This document shows, piece after piece, positions 10,281 through 21,324 of a DNA stretch of 64,000 nt. The notes under the pieces were generated by a model. The model was not told the origin of the DNA. It searched no databases and was given only the letters and a program-made list of their open reading frames with translations. Source of the stretch: Rhodamnia argentea. Lineage: Eukaryota > Streptophyta > Magnoliopsida > Myrtales > Myrtaceae. The DNA is taken from NCBI RefSeq assembly GCF_020921035.1, contig NC_063156.1:29250283-29314282 (forward strand). Direction: 5' to 3'. Made by a program: the position numbers and the translations under genes. The number at the start of each line of letters is the position of its first letter. Positions within the stretch are counted from its first letter, which is position 1.

Positions 10281-11625
10281 GAAAAAACACAAAGTGCGTA
10301 ACTTTCGCAATAGCACAATCCATCCGTCTGCCGGTACATCCCGAGAGCATAGAGACCGCATCGCCGATCAGAATCACCAAGCAATTCAACCCCGGATCGA
10401 TCTCCTCCCAAGTGTTCTTCTGCGTGATCTCAAATGGCAATCCATCGAACATAGCCGGTCCGTTCGACATATCGATGTAGCACAGCAAAGCGGACTGGCT
10501 CAGGGTCCAGCGCCGGGTCCCTGCCGTGCTTGTCCTTCATGAATTTCTTCACCGTGTTGATTACTGCTCCGTAGGCAGTCGGCTCGAGGACCGTGTTCGT
10601 CGTTCCTGTGTCAATGATGAATCCCCTCGTCCCGTCCCGTCTTCGCTGGTCTGGAAAACCCACTTGGGTTTGTTCAATGGCACCCCTGCAATATTAGGAA
10701 GACATTTCATGTCGAGATATTTCGTGATTAATTTGGCTTGGTCTCAATATATGGTTTATCTCTATCACAAACTGATGAATTAGCTAACAAAAATACCACC
10801 ACATTCGAACTGAAGGAAATCAAAACACAGTACCCGCGACGCTGATACCGTCCACCTGCACATTTTAATCTCCACTCTTCATGGACAAGAGCGGTGTTGT
10901 GCTCACTTTTGGAACCACTGCCGCGAGCCCGAACCTCAGCATACTGTGGCCGGTGCTGGTGCTGGTGTTGCGGTTGCTCGGTACGAGAATTTCCCATACC
11001 CAATCTGACCCACCACAGAAACAGGATCCCGGTCCATGCCTGCTATACCGGCCGGGCTCGGATTTGCTCAGCTGCCTAGACTTGTCTGCCCGCACCCGAA
11101 GAGCATATTTGTCAAATTTATGTTCCCGTAACGTTGGTCCTCGTTCAGAAACATCATCGTTTCTTCTGCCGCTATCTGTTTAGAAAACATTATTTGAGAC
11201 TCTTGAGTGGGGTAAAGTGGACACTGAATTTAATTTTGGAACATGATTTGCAAGGAAATAATCAGAAATTACATGTGATCGGACAACAAAAAGGTACGTA
11301 CCCCAATGGACGACGTGCCGTCGTGGTACTAAACCTTGTACGTGCATTTAATGTCTCCGGTCTCGCATCTATTGCCATGCATCGCTTCGCACTCATCCGT
11401 TCCGCAGAAGACTCGACCATAACTCGACGATTTCTTCCGGGTCGTACAAGGGCGTGGTCTGGTTGTAGCACTTCAGGCAAGGCAGGCATTGCAACCACAT
11501 CAGAGAACTTCCAGTGACCAGCACCCAATAGGTCTCCAGCGGTGGCATCCCGATGCCGAATTTCAACTCATAGTCGGTGTATCGTCCGAAGGGATGGATG
11601 GGGAACTCGATTAGGACATGAGAGA
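10220..11625 (-). pseudogene. decayed nepenthesin-like (A1) aspartic protease
   Basis: On the minus strand, fragments of a plant atypical aspartic protease occur in the right order. Near 11620-11400 lie FPIHPFGRYTDYELKFGIGM and YWVLVTGSSLMWLQC plus a Cys-rich CLPCLKCYNQTTPLYDP. Near 11380-11280 lie ECEAMHGNRC, CTYKV and YHDGTSSIG. Near 11150-11050 are NMLFGCGQTS and AGIAGMDRDPVSVVGQI. Near 10900 is NVQVDGISVAGT. Near 10640-10520 is GFIIDTGTTNTVLEPTAYGAV, and the tail reaches about 10220. The first catalytic motif reads V-T-G-S where D-T-G-S is expected (GTC in place of GAC), whereas the second keeps D-T-G. A TAG stands where the family has Trp between CTYKV and YHDG, another stop follows FGCGQTSLGS, and the frame shifts several times. 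I conclude it is dead. The parent would be a secreted or plastid protease of the CND41/nepenthesin group. Confidence 0.85.
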
Positions 11626-12280
11626 ATTCGTCGTCCCCGCCGTCCTTTGTTTCTTCTCTTTCTGTCTTTTCTTTCTTTACTTTCCCCTTGTGACCGGTGA
11701 GAGTCGTCGAAGCTCGCCGTCCACTGGGCAAAGGCCATCTCACCCTCGGCTGGCGAGGCCATGGCCGCCTTCTCCTGTGGCCGGCGAGGCCCTGACGAGG
11801 CTGGCCCACGAAGACCAGCATCTTTGCAATGTCTCCTCGTTTGGGCCTAGCCGTTGGGCCGTCCATGAGACAAAGCAAGCTGAAGAGGTTGCGCGATTCA
11901 TCGTTTCGAATGATTTTCCTCGTGCATGCTGAAGAAGCATCTGGGTTGCCTAGTCTCTATATAGCACGTGGAATGCTCCAAGAACATGAATATATTCGTT
12001 CACGACCCGGGTTCCTCGTTTGCATTCTTATTTTCCATACAACACATATCAAGCTCAAAGCGACATTTTATGTTGTCGCCGTGCACCGATCGAAAATTAG
12101 GGATGCTTAATAAGGTTGTGGAAACGAGAATTAAGATTGATGTTATGCACTAAGATATCTTCGTCATCAACATGTGGGGCAGTTTAAGGAATACGCACAT
12201 TACTCCCTGGCCAATGAGAGGTCCTATGTTGATTTTCTTCGTGACATGATCCTAAAGGTCTTCTTTTATTTTTTTTTGGA
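11626..12280. other. intergenic, no recognised gene
   Basis: The interval immediately upstream of the protease pseudogene may include its decayed leader and promoter. A Lys/Arg/Glu-rich frame at about 11640-11720 has no family resemblance. Nothing else is supportable. Confidence 0.4.
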
Positions 12281-13190
12281 AAAATCGTAAATTTACTATA
12301 CAGTGGCCAATTTAATCTCAAATATTTGAATTATGCTAATTTAGTTCTAACCTTTTTGACAATTTACTTATTTAGTCCTAAACATCTCAATTGTGTTAAT
12401 TCAGTCCTAAACATTTTGAAGTTTTATCAATTTAGTCCTAAACCTATTATTTGGATAATAGTGTGAAAAGACTACATTGATAAATTATTAAAATATCTAG
12501 GATTAAATTGGCAAATCGTCAAAATGTTTAGAACTAAGTTAACACAATTAGAGGTGAGCATGGGTCCGGTGGGTAGGTTCCGGAACCTTGAAACCGACCC
12601 TGTTATAATTAATTCTAAATTTTTTAAACTTGGAACCTATCATGTTTTTCCTAAAACCTGTTTTGAAACATACTATATTTTTTCAGTTCACCGGTTCTAG
12701 GGTCTACCCGAGAACCTATTTTTCTTTTTTTTTTACTTTATTTTTTTCAACAAAATAATATAAGTAGCAATGAAACGATTCAAAGTAAAAGGCGAATAAT
12801 AAAATTTACTATCCACCAAAAGCAACAATCTCTAATATGAGCAATAGAAATTACAATCCACCAAAAACAGAGAATGCGAGAAAAGAGAAACTAGGTTTTT
12901 TTTTTTTAACAGTTGTTAAAAACTGGTTTCAAAATCGGTCCGATTCCTAGGTACTCGGAAGCGAGAACCGGCCCGGTTCCAACCGGTTCCCAAAATTTAG
13001 AACCGGTTCCCGAACCGGTTTGAATGGGAATCATTTTTTGGACATGTTTTTCGAGTGGTCCGATATGGTTCTGGGTAAACTCGATCCGATTTCACACTCC
13101 TAAACACAATCGAAAGGTTTATGACTAAATTAACATAATTAAAAGATTTAAGACTGAATTGGCCGCTGTATAATATATTAATGACTTTTT
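12281..13190. mobile_element. TIR/foldback element (family F1), interrupted by a hAT-type insertion
   Basis: The left end (about 12281-12358) and the reverse complement of the right end (about 13112-13190) match over roughly 75 bp; both contain TATACAG(T/C)GGCCAATT and the phrase TTATG(C/T)TAATTTAGT. Inside, the phrase 'ATTTAGTCCTAAAC' recurs every 35-40 bp. Removing the nested insertion leaves about 350 bp with no coding capacity. Poly-T runs flank both ends, so exact termini and target duplication are unclear. It is related by sequence to the elements at 14551, 20345 and 37830. Confidence 0.65.
12549..13102. mobile_element. hAT-type non-autonomous element with 8-bp target duplication
   Basis: The 554-bp element starts TAGAGGTGAGCATGGGTCCG and its other end, read on the minus strand, starts TAGGAGTGTGAAATCGGATC. 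Identical 8-bp sequences AACACAAT flank it at 12541-12548 and 13103-13110. An 8-bp duplication and imperfect TAGRGGTG-type ends are typical of hAT elements. The interior is rich in GGTTCC/GGAACC motifs and encodes nothing. It lies within the older F1 element, so it is the younger insertion. Confidence 0.85.
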
Positions 13191-14550
13191 GGACAATTAT
13201 CCTTTTTTTTTTTTTCTGGCCAGGTCTTCACCAAAGGCACGGCGTTTGTCACATGTGACGACCCGCGTCCATCCACACGGTTCGGGCCCAAGGCATTCGA
13301 GAACATACATCACATGTAGGTGATTGTCTAGGTGCTTGGTCACAAAGAGTTTCCTCATCTAGGGTTCATTGGAGGGGGGAAAAGAGGAGCCGCTGAAATT
13401 CAAAATCAACCCCCATCAATCACCACTTGGTCACTCATTCCGAAATGTGGGAGGAACAGAAATTTTTTTGTTTTCCCCAGGAATTGTGGGGGCGAGGGCG
13501 AGCCCCACGAAAAGGAGGATAGTGGGATGGACTCATTAGGACAAGGGCACGAGGGGAGGCAGGAACTATCGAGGCGCCTGTCTCGGACATCTCCAACACA
13601 CGCCCCTCAATATTCTCTTTGTTTGGATCCTTGGGTCGTGCTGGTGAATGATCCCCATCATCAAAACGGGTCATGGGGAGGGAAGGGGGACCATTCCAAT
13701 GGCATCATCCTCCACATGTGGACGAAGCTCCGTTTCCGTATGAACAACCCGATTCCGAAGGATTCCTCTCTTTCCCAGAAGAGCCATTGATCGTTCTTAT
13801 TCTACTCGCACGGCCCGGTTGGCCCCCCCCCCTCTCCCCACCCTTCCCTCTGTTCTCGCTCGAAGCAACGCGTGATCTGCAAATTTTGCGAATCCCCAAG
13901 AATTATCTATGGCTTCTTCCCTCCGTTCTGCTGTGTTTTTCGGGGTTCGAGATGGGTAAGCGTTGGCGTACAGGTACCTCGTGCGTCGGCCTGATCCCGA
14001 AACCCCGTGCGAACTAGTTTATTCGGATGTGGCTTGGCCGAGCACGCATTGTTTTAAGAATAGCACTATCCGAGGCGTCCCTAGCTAATCGGACTGGTCT
14101 AATGGTCTTCCGATGCAATTGCATCAACAGAACCAATCTTGTGTTCCTTAAGCAGTCGCCGTTATTCTTCTTAAATGACATTTTCTTGAATGTGCTCATG
14201 AATGTTAGGGTTTTTGTGTGTGAGAACCGTCGCGTCGCGAAAAGGCGCGGTCCTTAATGGTTATTAAATTTGGAGCCATGAAAAACCGGAGGTTTTGTAT
14301 GCTTTCAAAGGATTCATCTGGGGATTAGGGACATGGTTAGGGCAAATGAGCTGTAACAGAGATGATTCGAACCCAATGAATGACGTCGGGCTGCTATTGA
14401 AATTAGATTAAAACTAGGAGCACAAAGATTTACTACAATTGTGGTTGGGACTGAGAAGAAGACAGAAGAGTATGCATGTAAGAATCGTAGATTACGAAAG
14501 CTTCGTACTCCGCGGGCTGATACTAACTAAAGGGTCAGACAAATACCTTG
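13191..14550. other. intergenic, possible orphan first exon
   Basis: GC-richer DNA with no convincing gene. At about 13910-13953 (+) an ATG begins a short MASSLRSAVFFGVRDG frame followed by a GTAAGC donor, in front of which is CT-rich leader-like sequence. No acceptable downstream exon was found, so it may be a gene relic or chance. Confidence 0.3.
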
Positions 14551-14745
14551 GAAAAATTATAAAAAAAATCATAAATCTTTTATATTTTTATCAATTCGTC
14601 TTCGATGTTTACATAATCGATTTTCGGCCAATACAATTGAACTGGCAAAAAATGAAAAAATTTAGAACCGAATCGATAAACTTCAAAAGTTTATGGCTAA
14701 ATTGATAAAAATATAAAAAAAAAAATGTAAGACTTTTTTGATCAT
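14551..14745. mobile_element. short foldback element of family F1
   Basis: About 195 bp. The left arm TTATATTTTTATCAATTCGT and the reverse complement of the right arm TTATATTTTTATCAATTTAG pair over roughly 60 bp, and both are bounded by A/T runs. The wording (ATAAATCTTTTATATTT) matches the other F1 copies. No coding potential. Confidence 0.6.
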
Positions 14746-15705
14746 TTTCTCGTCGTAAGGTTTCGCGGTAGGTTCCTAACATCTCAAATCGTAAATAATC
14801 ATATCTAAGATTTTTGCGTTGGCTTTGTTTGGACGGGGAAAGAAAAGAGAAAAGACAAGGTTGTCCAAAAGAGAAGGGAGATGCTGCCGGAAGATGACGA
14901 AGGAAGAGGGAAATGATAGAGAGACACGTGTGATCAAATGGGACAACCTGGAAACACAGTCTCCATTTTATTTTACTTTTATCATTTTTTTTATTTTTTT
15001 TATTTTTTCCCTTTATTTATTTATTTATTGCAAAACCCACTTTTCCTTTTTCTTTTTTTTTTTTTTTTGTCCTTGGGGAGGGACAGCCCAACTAGTCACC
15101 AGTTGGTGACTCACCACCGCCCATCCCATTTCAGCTCCCTTATTATTGATCTCTAATCATTCTGATTTCGGCATTGCTCTCACTTTCACTTTTGTTCCTT
15201 CCTTTGGACCACCCCCCCAACAATTTTCTAAAGTTTTCACTAGCTAAAAATAACCCAAATCCGCTGTAAAATGGATATACGTTGATAAGCATATCAGGGA
15301 TCATTAATTGGACTTGCTGTGACAAAAATTTAGATAATATCTTATCGATAATTTAGTTATTAAACGAGACACGATATATTTATAAAATAATCTAATTTTT
15401 ACGCCGTTTCTTTATGGATTGAGCATGCTGCAACTGAAAAAAACTTTTAACAATTGCACCCATTGAGGTATGAACAGTAGTATGCGGAATGCTACGTTAG
15501 GGAGCTTTCAACTCAAAAAAATCAGAATCATTTGGAGAAGAACCTGACAGATCACAGTCAAGCAGGTCCACTGATCTCTCTCTCTCTCTCTCTCTCTCTC
15601 TCCCGAGAGAGAAGTAGTGAAAGAGACCGCAATCCTTCGGACAAATGCATGAGACAAGCTGGTCAATCTATCATTGCCCTCTTCCTCACGAAATTAAGCC
15701 AAAAA

Positions 15706-15741
<36 letters not shown>

Positions 15742-15935
15742 GAGCTAAAAAAGAGAGTCCCCGCATGGACATTCATCTTCCAAAAGCATCCCGAAAGAAC
15801 AAAAGCATGTCATTCTCCTTCTGCTGCTTCTAAAACCATCTCAGAGTCCCGAATAAAGGGAACAAGAAAAGGGAAAAAAGACTCTTCGGAGGTTTCTTAC
15901 AAGTGAGAAAGACCCTGCATTTCTTGTCTTCTAGA

Positions 15936-15985
<50 letters not shown>

Positions 15986-15998
15986 AGATAATACAGCA
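14746..15998. promoter_or_regulatory. upstream region and CT/GA-rich leader of the ABHD17-like gene
   Basis: Contains a long T-rich stretch (14970-15070) and three dinucleotide tracts close to the gene: (TC)n at 15575-15602, (TC)n at 15709-15737, and a compound (GT)n(GA)n at about 15935-15982, ending 17 bases before the ATG. No clear TATA box was identified. The tracts probably lie in the transcribed leader (inference). Confidence 0.5.
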
Positions 15999-18900
15999 AT
16001 GGGTGGAGTCACTTCATCCATGGCCGCGAAATTCGCCTTCTTCCCACCTAACCCACCTTCCTACCGGGTAATTACGGACCATGCCACCGGGCTCTTGCTC
16101 CTGGACCCCTTCCCCCACCGCGAGAACGTCGACGTCCTCCGTCTGCGGACGCGGCGGGGCGCTGAGATCGCCGCCGTGTACGTGAGGTACCCCATGGCCA
16201 CCTCCACGCTCCTCTACTCGCACGGCAATGCCACAGACATCGGCCAGATGTACGAGCTCTTCATTGATTTGAGCATCAACCTCAAAGTTAATCTCATGGG
16301 GTATGTAAAGTTCGCCCCTTTTTCTTGTCCTTTCTGTTTTATTGTCCCTTTTGTTCTTTTGCCCTTTTTCTTGGCATAATTTTCTTGACGAATGCCAATA
16401 CGTTTGAGCTGAGATGGCTCTTCTGTCCTGTTTGGAGATTATGTAGTATTTTTCTTTTTTAAAGAGATTATGTTGTATTGACTGATTATAATTTTTGGTG
16501 AAGACAACTATCTAATCTCCCATTATTTTTGTGACAGATTTTGATATAGAAATTTGTAGAAATGTGTTGCTTTCGCGCACTGGCCAATTATGCGAAACAT
16601 AAACACCCAGTTGGAGTTCATGGACTACCTATATATGGCATTAGTGGTCCAAAGTTAGGGAGGAAGCTTGATTCTGTCATCTGAACTGGATATAATGAGT
16701 GAATTTGATGGTTTCTTTCTTTTCTTTTGTTTTTTTGGGTGATGATGCTTATCAAATGGGAAAGTGGGATGTAATCCTGTCTGATAGTTTGGATGGGGCT
16801 CATTTTGCAGGATTTGAAAATTTGTGGCCTGCCATCTTTCCACTTTTTCCCTTTCAAATAGAATTTGAACAATTAGTATTTAGTTGGTTGATTGAATGCT
16901 ATTGACGGTATTGAGGAACGCATTAAACTGTAACTGGAAGTATATTTTCTAATACTTTAACTGCGGAACAAGACAACAGCAGTTCTTTTTTGCTGATTCT
17001 GTCACGTAATTTAGTGATCCAACTCTTATGATGCCCTCATAGATGATCTTCAAATGTTCAAGGTGTCCAGAAAGCTTCTTCTTATCCATTGCAATCAAAG
17101 GACCTTTCTCTTGGCAATCTCTCGTCTTTATATGTTTCCCCGCGAGATTTTTTTTTCAGATGCTCGAGAGTTGGGCTAATGGAAATATCCACGTCAAAGA
17201 ACTTAATAGGATATGCTGTCTGAGAAGACTGTGTCATTAACTGCTCGATCCCTTGGTATACACTACGCTGATTTTTCCCCGTGGATTCACTTCTAATTAT
17301 TGAAAGTGATCCTCAGACCACTCTTTAGTTCAGTCAATTTATACACCTAGTTGCAAAGGAATGAAAGTAAATGACTATACTACATGCTCAAACTTGAGAA
17401 ACCGGGTGAGCTGACATAGAACTACCATTTCCATTCTAAATTATTTGGATTTGCATTAGCTACAAATTTTCCACCTCAACACTTGGGTGCCGAGAGTTTC
17501 TAAGAGAAAACCACAAAGTACTGTCGTTGTAACTTGACTTTACAGATCGAGCATAATAAAAATGTCGAAAACTTGTGTTTTGGCTGCTTGGTGCCCAAGT
17601 ACTGCATAGACCACATCTAAGAGATATGAATCATGAATGTGATGGGCATGCATTTTGTTCCCCAGGTACGACTATTCTGGTTACGGGCAATCGTCAGGAA
17701 AGGTAATTGCTGTCGACTCTTTTCTATGCTGCACTTTCTTGCAATGGATATGGAACTACCTCATTTGGGTTATGTTTCGTGCAGCCAAGTGAGAACAATA
17801 CGTATGCAGATATTGAAGCTGCATACAAGTGTCTTGAAGAGAATTACGGTGCTAAGCAGGAAGACATCATTCTTTATGGCCAGTCAGTTGGAAGTGGGCC
17901 CACTGTGGATCTCGCGGCTCGCTTACCTCGCCTAAGAGCTGTTGTTCTGCATAGTCCAATTCTATCTGGGTTGAGGGTCATGTACCCTGTAAAACGCACA
18001 TATTGGTTCGACATCTACAAGGTACTTCTCTTTGTGCCTAAGATAGTCTGGATTCAAGCGTATCAGAGATAGTATTGGCCTTGTGGCTAACCTTATCTAG
18101 TGTAGTGAAACTAAACAGAGTTCAATGTGTCTTCATGCAGAACATTGACAAAATCCCGATGGTGAAGTGTCCAGTGCTGGTTATCCACGTGAGCACCTTA
18201 ATCTTTTGGAGCTGCAATAACAGTTAGAACAATGGATTCTTAAGCTCATTGTGACTCACGATGTGCATTACCTGCCATTTTCCTATTTCATATGTGCAGA
18301 ATATAGCGCTTGTCAGTATAGAACTTGATGAGGTTATAATGCTAAACTTCGAAATGAAGAGCCTTTCTTGCAGACATCCTGGAGAATTTGGTGCAAAGTT
18401 TTATGGTTTGATGAGGTCCGCCTATTAATGGGGGCCACTATAGCAGGCCCAAGCAAAAGTTTAGTGCATGAAGTCACCCGATATAAAGCTCAACTGTAAT
18501 AGAAAGAAAATTATTGAGAGATCGAAAGTGCTCATGAATAAGCTCCTCTCTGAAACCGACTCAATACCGATGACTTTCCAATTGCTGTTATTGCTGCCTC
18601 TTCATTGTTTTGTAACTGTTCCATTTTGCGTCCTTGTAATGCATCAGGGAACAGCAGATGAAGTAGTTGATTTCTCTCACGGTAAGCAACTATGGGAGCT
18701 GTGTCAGGAGAAATACGAGCCCTTGTGGCTCAAAGGAGGAAATCATTGTAACTTAGAACTGCATCCAGAATACATCAGACATCTTAAGAAGTTCATATTA
18801 ACAGTCGAGAAATCACCTTGTCGAAGGAGTAGTTTAAGGAAAAGCATAGACGGGGTGGAGCATTCGAGGAGGAGCACAGAATATTTTGATGCTCCGAGGA

Positions 18901-19139
18901 AGAGTACCGACCGGAGGGAGAAACCGAGGAAGAGTACAGACAAGCCCGAAAAGCTTAGAGTCCCAAACCACAAGTATAGTAATGTGGAGAGGCCAGATAA
19001 GTTAAGAATACCCATTGACCATGTGGAGAGATCTCGGAGGAGCGTGGAGTTTTATGAGAAACCCCGGAGGAGTATCGACCAGCAGGTCGAAAAAGGGCGC
19101 AAGAGCGTTGACTGGTTGGACAGAATACGTTCTGGGTAA
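15999..19139 (+). CDS. ABHD17-type alpha/beta hydrolase (protein depalmitoylase-like), five exons
   Basis: Exons 15999-16300, 17666-17702, 17785-18021, 18141-18188 and 18648-19139 join in frame to 371 residues. The start [17 protein letters not shown] fits an N-myristoylation signal (Gly2, Ser6), followed by the ABHD17 opening [16 protein letters not shown]. The fold is complete: oxyanion region [14 protein letters not shown], nucleophile Ser147 in GQSVGSGP, Asp212 in GTADEVVDF and His241 in KGGNHCNLE. Animal ABHD17 proteins remove palmitate from membrane proteins such as Ras; plant members are largely uncharacterised (family knowledge). After the hydrolase domain (about residue 260) comes a plant-type basic tail in which R-(K/R)-S-(T/I/V)-(D/E) recurs at least eight times (RKSIDG, RRSTEY, RKSTDR, RKSTDK, RRSVEF, RRSIDQ, RKSVDW), likely phosphorylation and membrane-binding sites (inference). 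A frame extending upstream of exon 5 is intron. Confidence 0.93.
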
Positions 19140-20344
19140 GCTGCTCACAACTTTTTTTTCACTTCATTTTTCTTTTATGGGTGTTGGGTGAGACTAAAGT
19201 TGAGGTGAAGAGATTGGTATAGCAACAGATAGACAAAAGAGAGAGGGCATCACTGGGATTTAACCTTTGATTCATTGGTTGGCATTTGACATATAACGTC
19301 TTAACCACCTGTACTTTTTCTCTGGGGAGTCCCTTTCAAGACAGATTGATTGTACTGCTGACTTTGGTGTGATGGAATGGAATCTCTTTGCATGGAGAAG
19401 CTAAGTTGTGATGATTTGTTGAATTTATCTGATTTGACCACAATGCCCCGATGATCTTATAGTCCAATTAGCATTGTTCTGAAAAATGACGCCTTCGGGT
19501 CCAATTCCGGGTGCTCTTTGACTGATGTACTTGCTTTTTGTAGGTACAATAGAGGTCGAAACTGATAACATAGTTCTCGATCCTTCTTGGCCAGAGAGAA
19601 CAATTTCATAGCAGGGAGATTGTTGAAACGTTCACAGTTTCAGACAAAGAAGTGTCATCTCGCGCAAAATCGACACGCCATCTTTCGCACTTGTAAATTG
19701 TGATGGATGCAGCTTCTCCCCCTGCTGAGCTGATACATGATATTTGCATAAGATGTTAATCCTGATCTTTCCATGGATGAGACATCCCAACTAGTTAAAT
19801 CTAATTGGCCACCAAAGGAAAAAGAATCAGAAAACAACAAAAAATTGTTTAACCCAATATTATCTGGAATCTCTTTGAACTGAAATACCATAGCTTTGAT
19901 TGAGGAAAGCATTGAAGAGGGAACTTCATCCTTTTCCCTTTCAGTTCTTGGAAAAGCTTAGCTGGTTAAAACCTGTACAGAGAAAGTATTATTAAAGTTC
20001 AGTTTCATGTAGCTTTCATACAAAACTGAGCCCATGAAGATGATCACAAGCAAAAGCTTCAGGGAAGCCAGACGTAAAGGGCAAGCATCGTTTCTGGTTT
20101 TCGACACCCGATCGGGCACGCCATCCACTTCCATGTGCCAAGCTCTACTCATTATAGAATCTGGCCTTACACCCTCTCCACTTTTACACCGAAAGTGAAG
20201 GTCATACCTTTTCTTTTTCTTCTTCTTTTTTCCCCCAAAAGTATTCGCGAATTCTGCAATTGTACTCTCATTCTCTCGATTCTCGCAAACTTCGATAAGA
20301 TTAATATGAACTTGCACATTTGTTATCTAGAGTGGAAAGTACCC
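19140..20344. other. intergenic downstream of the ABHD17-like gene
   Basis: The first few hundred bases are probably 3' UTR; a spliced 3' UTR is possible because GTAAGC follows the stop region. No further gene seen. Confidence 0.4.
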
Positions 20345-20805
20345 AAAAAAAAAAAATTCATAAATTTATTGGCCAATTGAGTTCTAAATCTTGACAAAAA
20401 AAACATTCTAAATCTTTCAATTTAATCATAAATCTTTTGTATTTGTACCAATGACGTTTATCAACCCAATTTTGCCCGAAAATCGCTTACATAAATACTA
20501 GCCATCCTTCATAGTACGACAAATGCCGACGTAGACAATTTTGCGATTTTTTAATAGTCATTTATATATTTTTTTTTATTTTCTTTGTTCCGAGTGGCTC
20601 GGTAGCCAAGATGAAAAAAAAAACAATAAAAGAAGTTCTTTGAAAATTGTAACCACGTATGATGGTCAACATCTATGTTAGCGATTTGAGGCCAAAATTG
20701 GTCCACGGACTATATTGGCATAAATGCAAATGCCTTGGGAGTAAATTGGTCCAACCGAAAGGACCCGATTTGATATCAACGCAAAATTTTTATAAATTTT
20801 TTGGT
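20345..20805. mobile_element. foldback element of family F1
   Basis: About 460 bp. Left-arm text TTTGTATTTGTACCAATGAC and AAAATCGCTTACATAAAT is matched on the opposite strand by TTTGCATTTATGCCAATATA and CAAATCGCTAACATAGAT, in the same order. The centre is another palindrome around CGAGTGGCTCGGTAGCC. A/T runs bound both ends. No coding potential. Confidence 0.65.
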
Positions 20806-20849
20806 ACTTTTTTTGTTATCCTTTTGGGCGAGAACGAGACGACATTAAC

Positions 20850-21324
20850 TATGTAGCACCGACACGCGCGACACACCGACATTTGATTTCTCAAAAAATA
20901 GAGTATTTCGACACATTGGAACACGTTATACATTAAATATATATTTTTCTATATACATAATAGTTTATCATGTATATATAAAAATATCAACGGTGAGTTT
21001 TTCTTTCTTCTATTAAGGATTCACAAATAGTTTTTTTTTTTTTTTTTGCTGGTTGGGAATATTAATTTTATGGTGGCTGGATTTATGATTTAATTATATA
21101 TATTTCTAATAGATTTACATTTTGACCCATAATTTATTGAAAATGCTTAAAATTGACCTTATGTATGTCGAAATAGCGTGTCGGGATGCTAAACTCGTGT
21201 ATTGCTACCGGTGTGTCTGGAGTGTTGACCCCGTATCATGTCGGACATCGGACCACATGTTGATCGCATATCGAAGAGTGTCCGACATGACACGGAGGTC
21301 CCCGGAGAGTGTTCGTGCTACATA
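20850..21324. mobile_element. small TIR element with TATGTAGCAC ends
   Basis: The left end TATGTAGCACCGACACGCG and the right end read on the minus strand, TATGTAGCACGAACACTC, form short inverted repeats about 475 bp apart. Both ends continue with CGGACAC/GTGTCGG-like motifs. A clean target duplication was not found (ATTAAC on the left, TATTAAAC on the right), so superfamily is unassigned. Confidence 0.5.

Noticed and set aside
13332-13790. Frame of about 150 codons in intergenic DNA
   Set aside because: No domain, no splice context and unbiased codon use; the opposite strand is equally open.
14819-15109. Phe/Leu-rich frames of 70-96 codons
   Set aside because: Produced by T-rich low-complexity DNA.
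18468-18647. Upstream in-frame extension of the last ABHD17-like exon
   Set aside because: It lies before a good CAG acceptor and interrupts the conserved VIH-GTADE junction, so it is intron.
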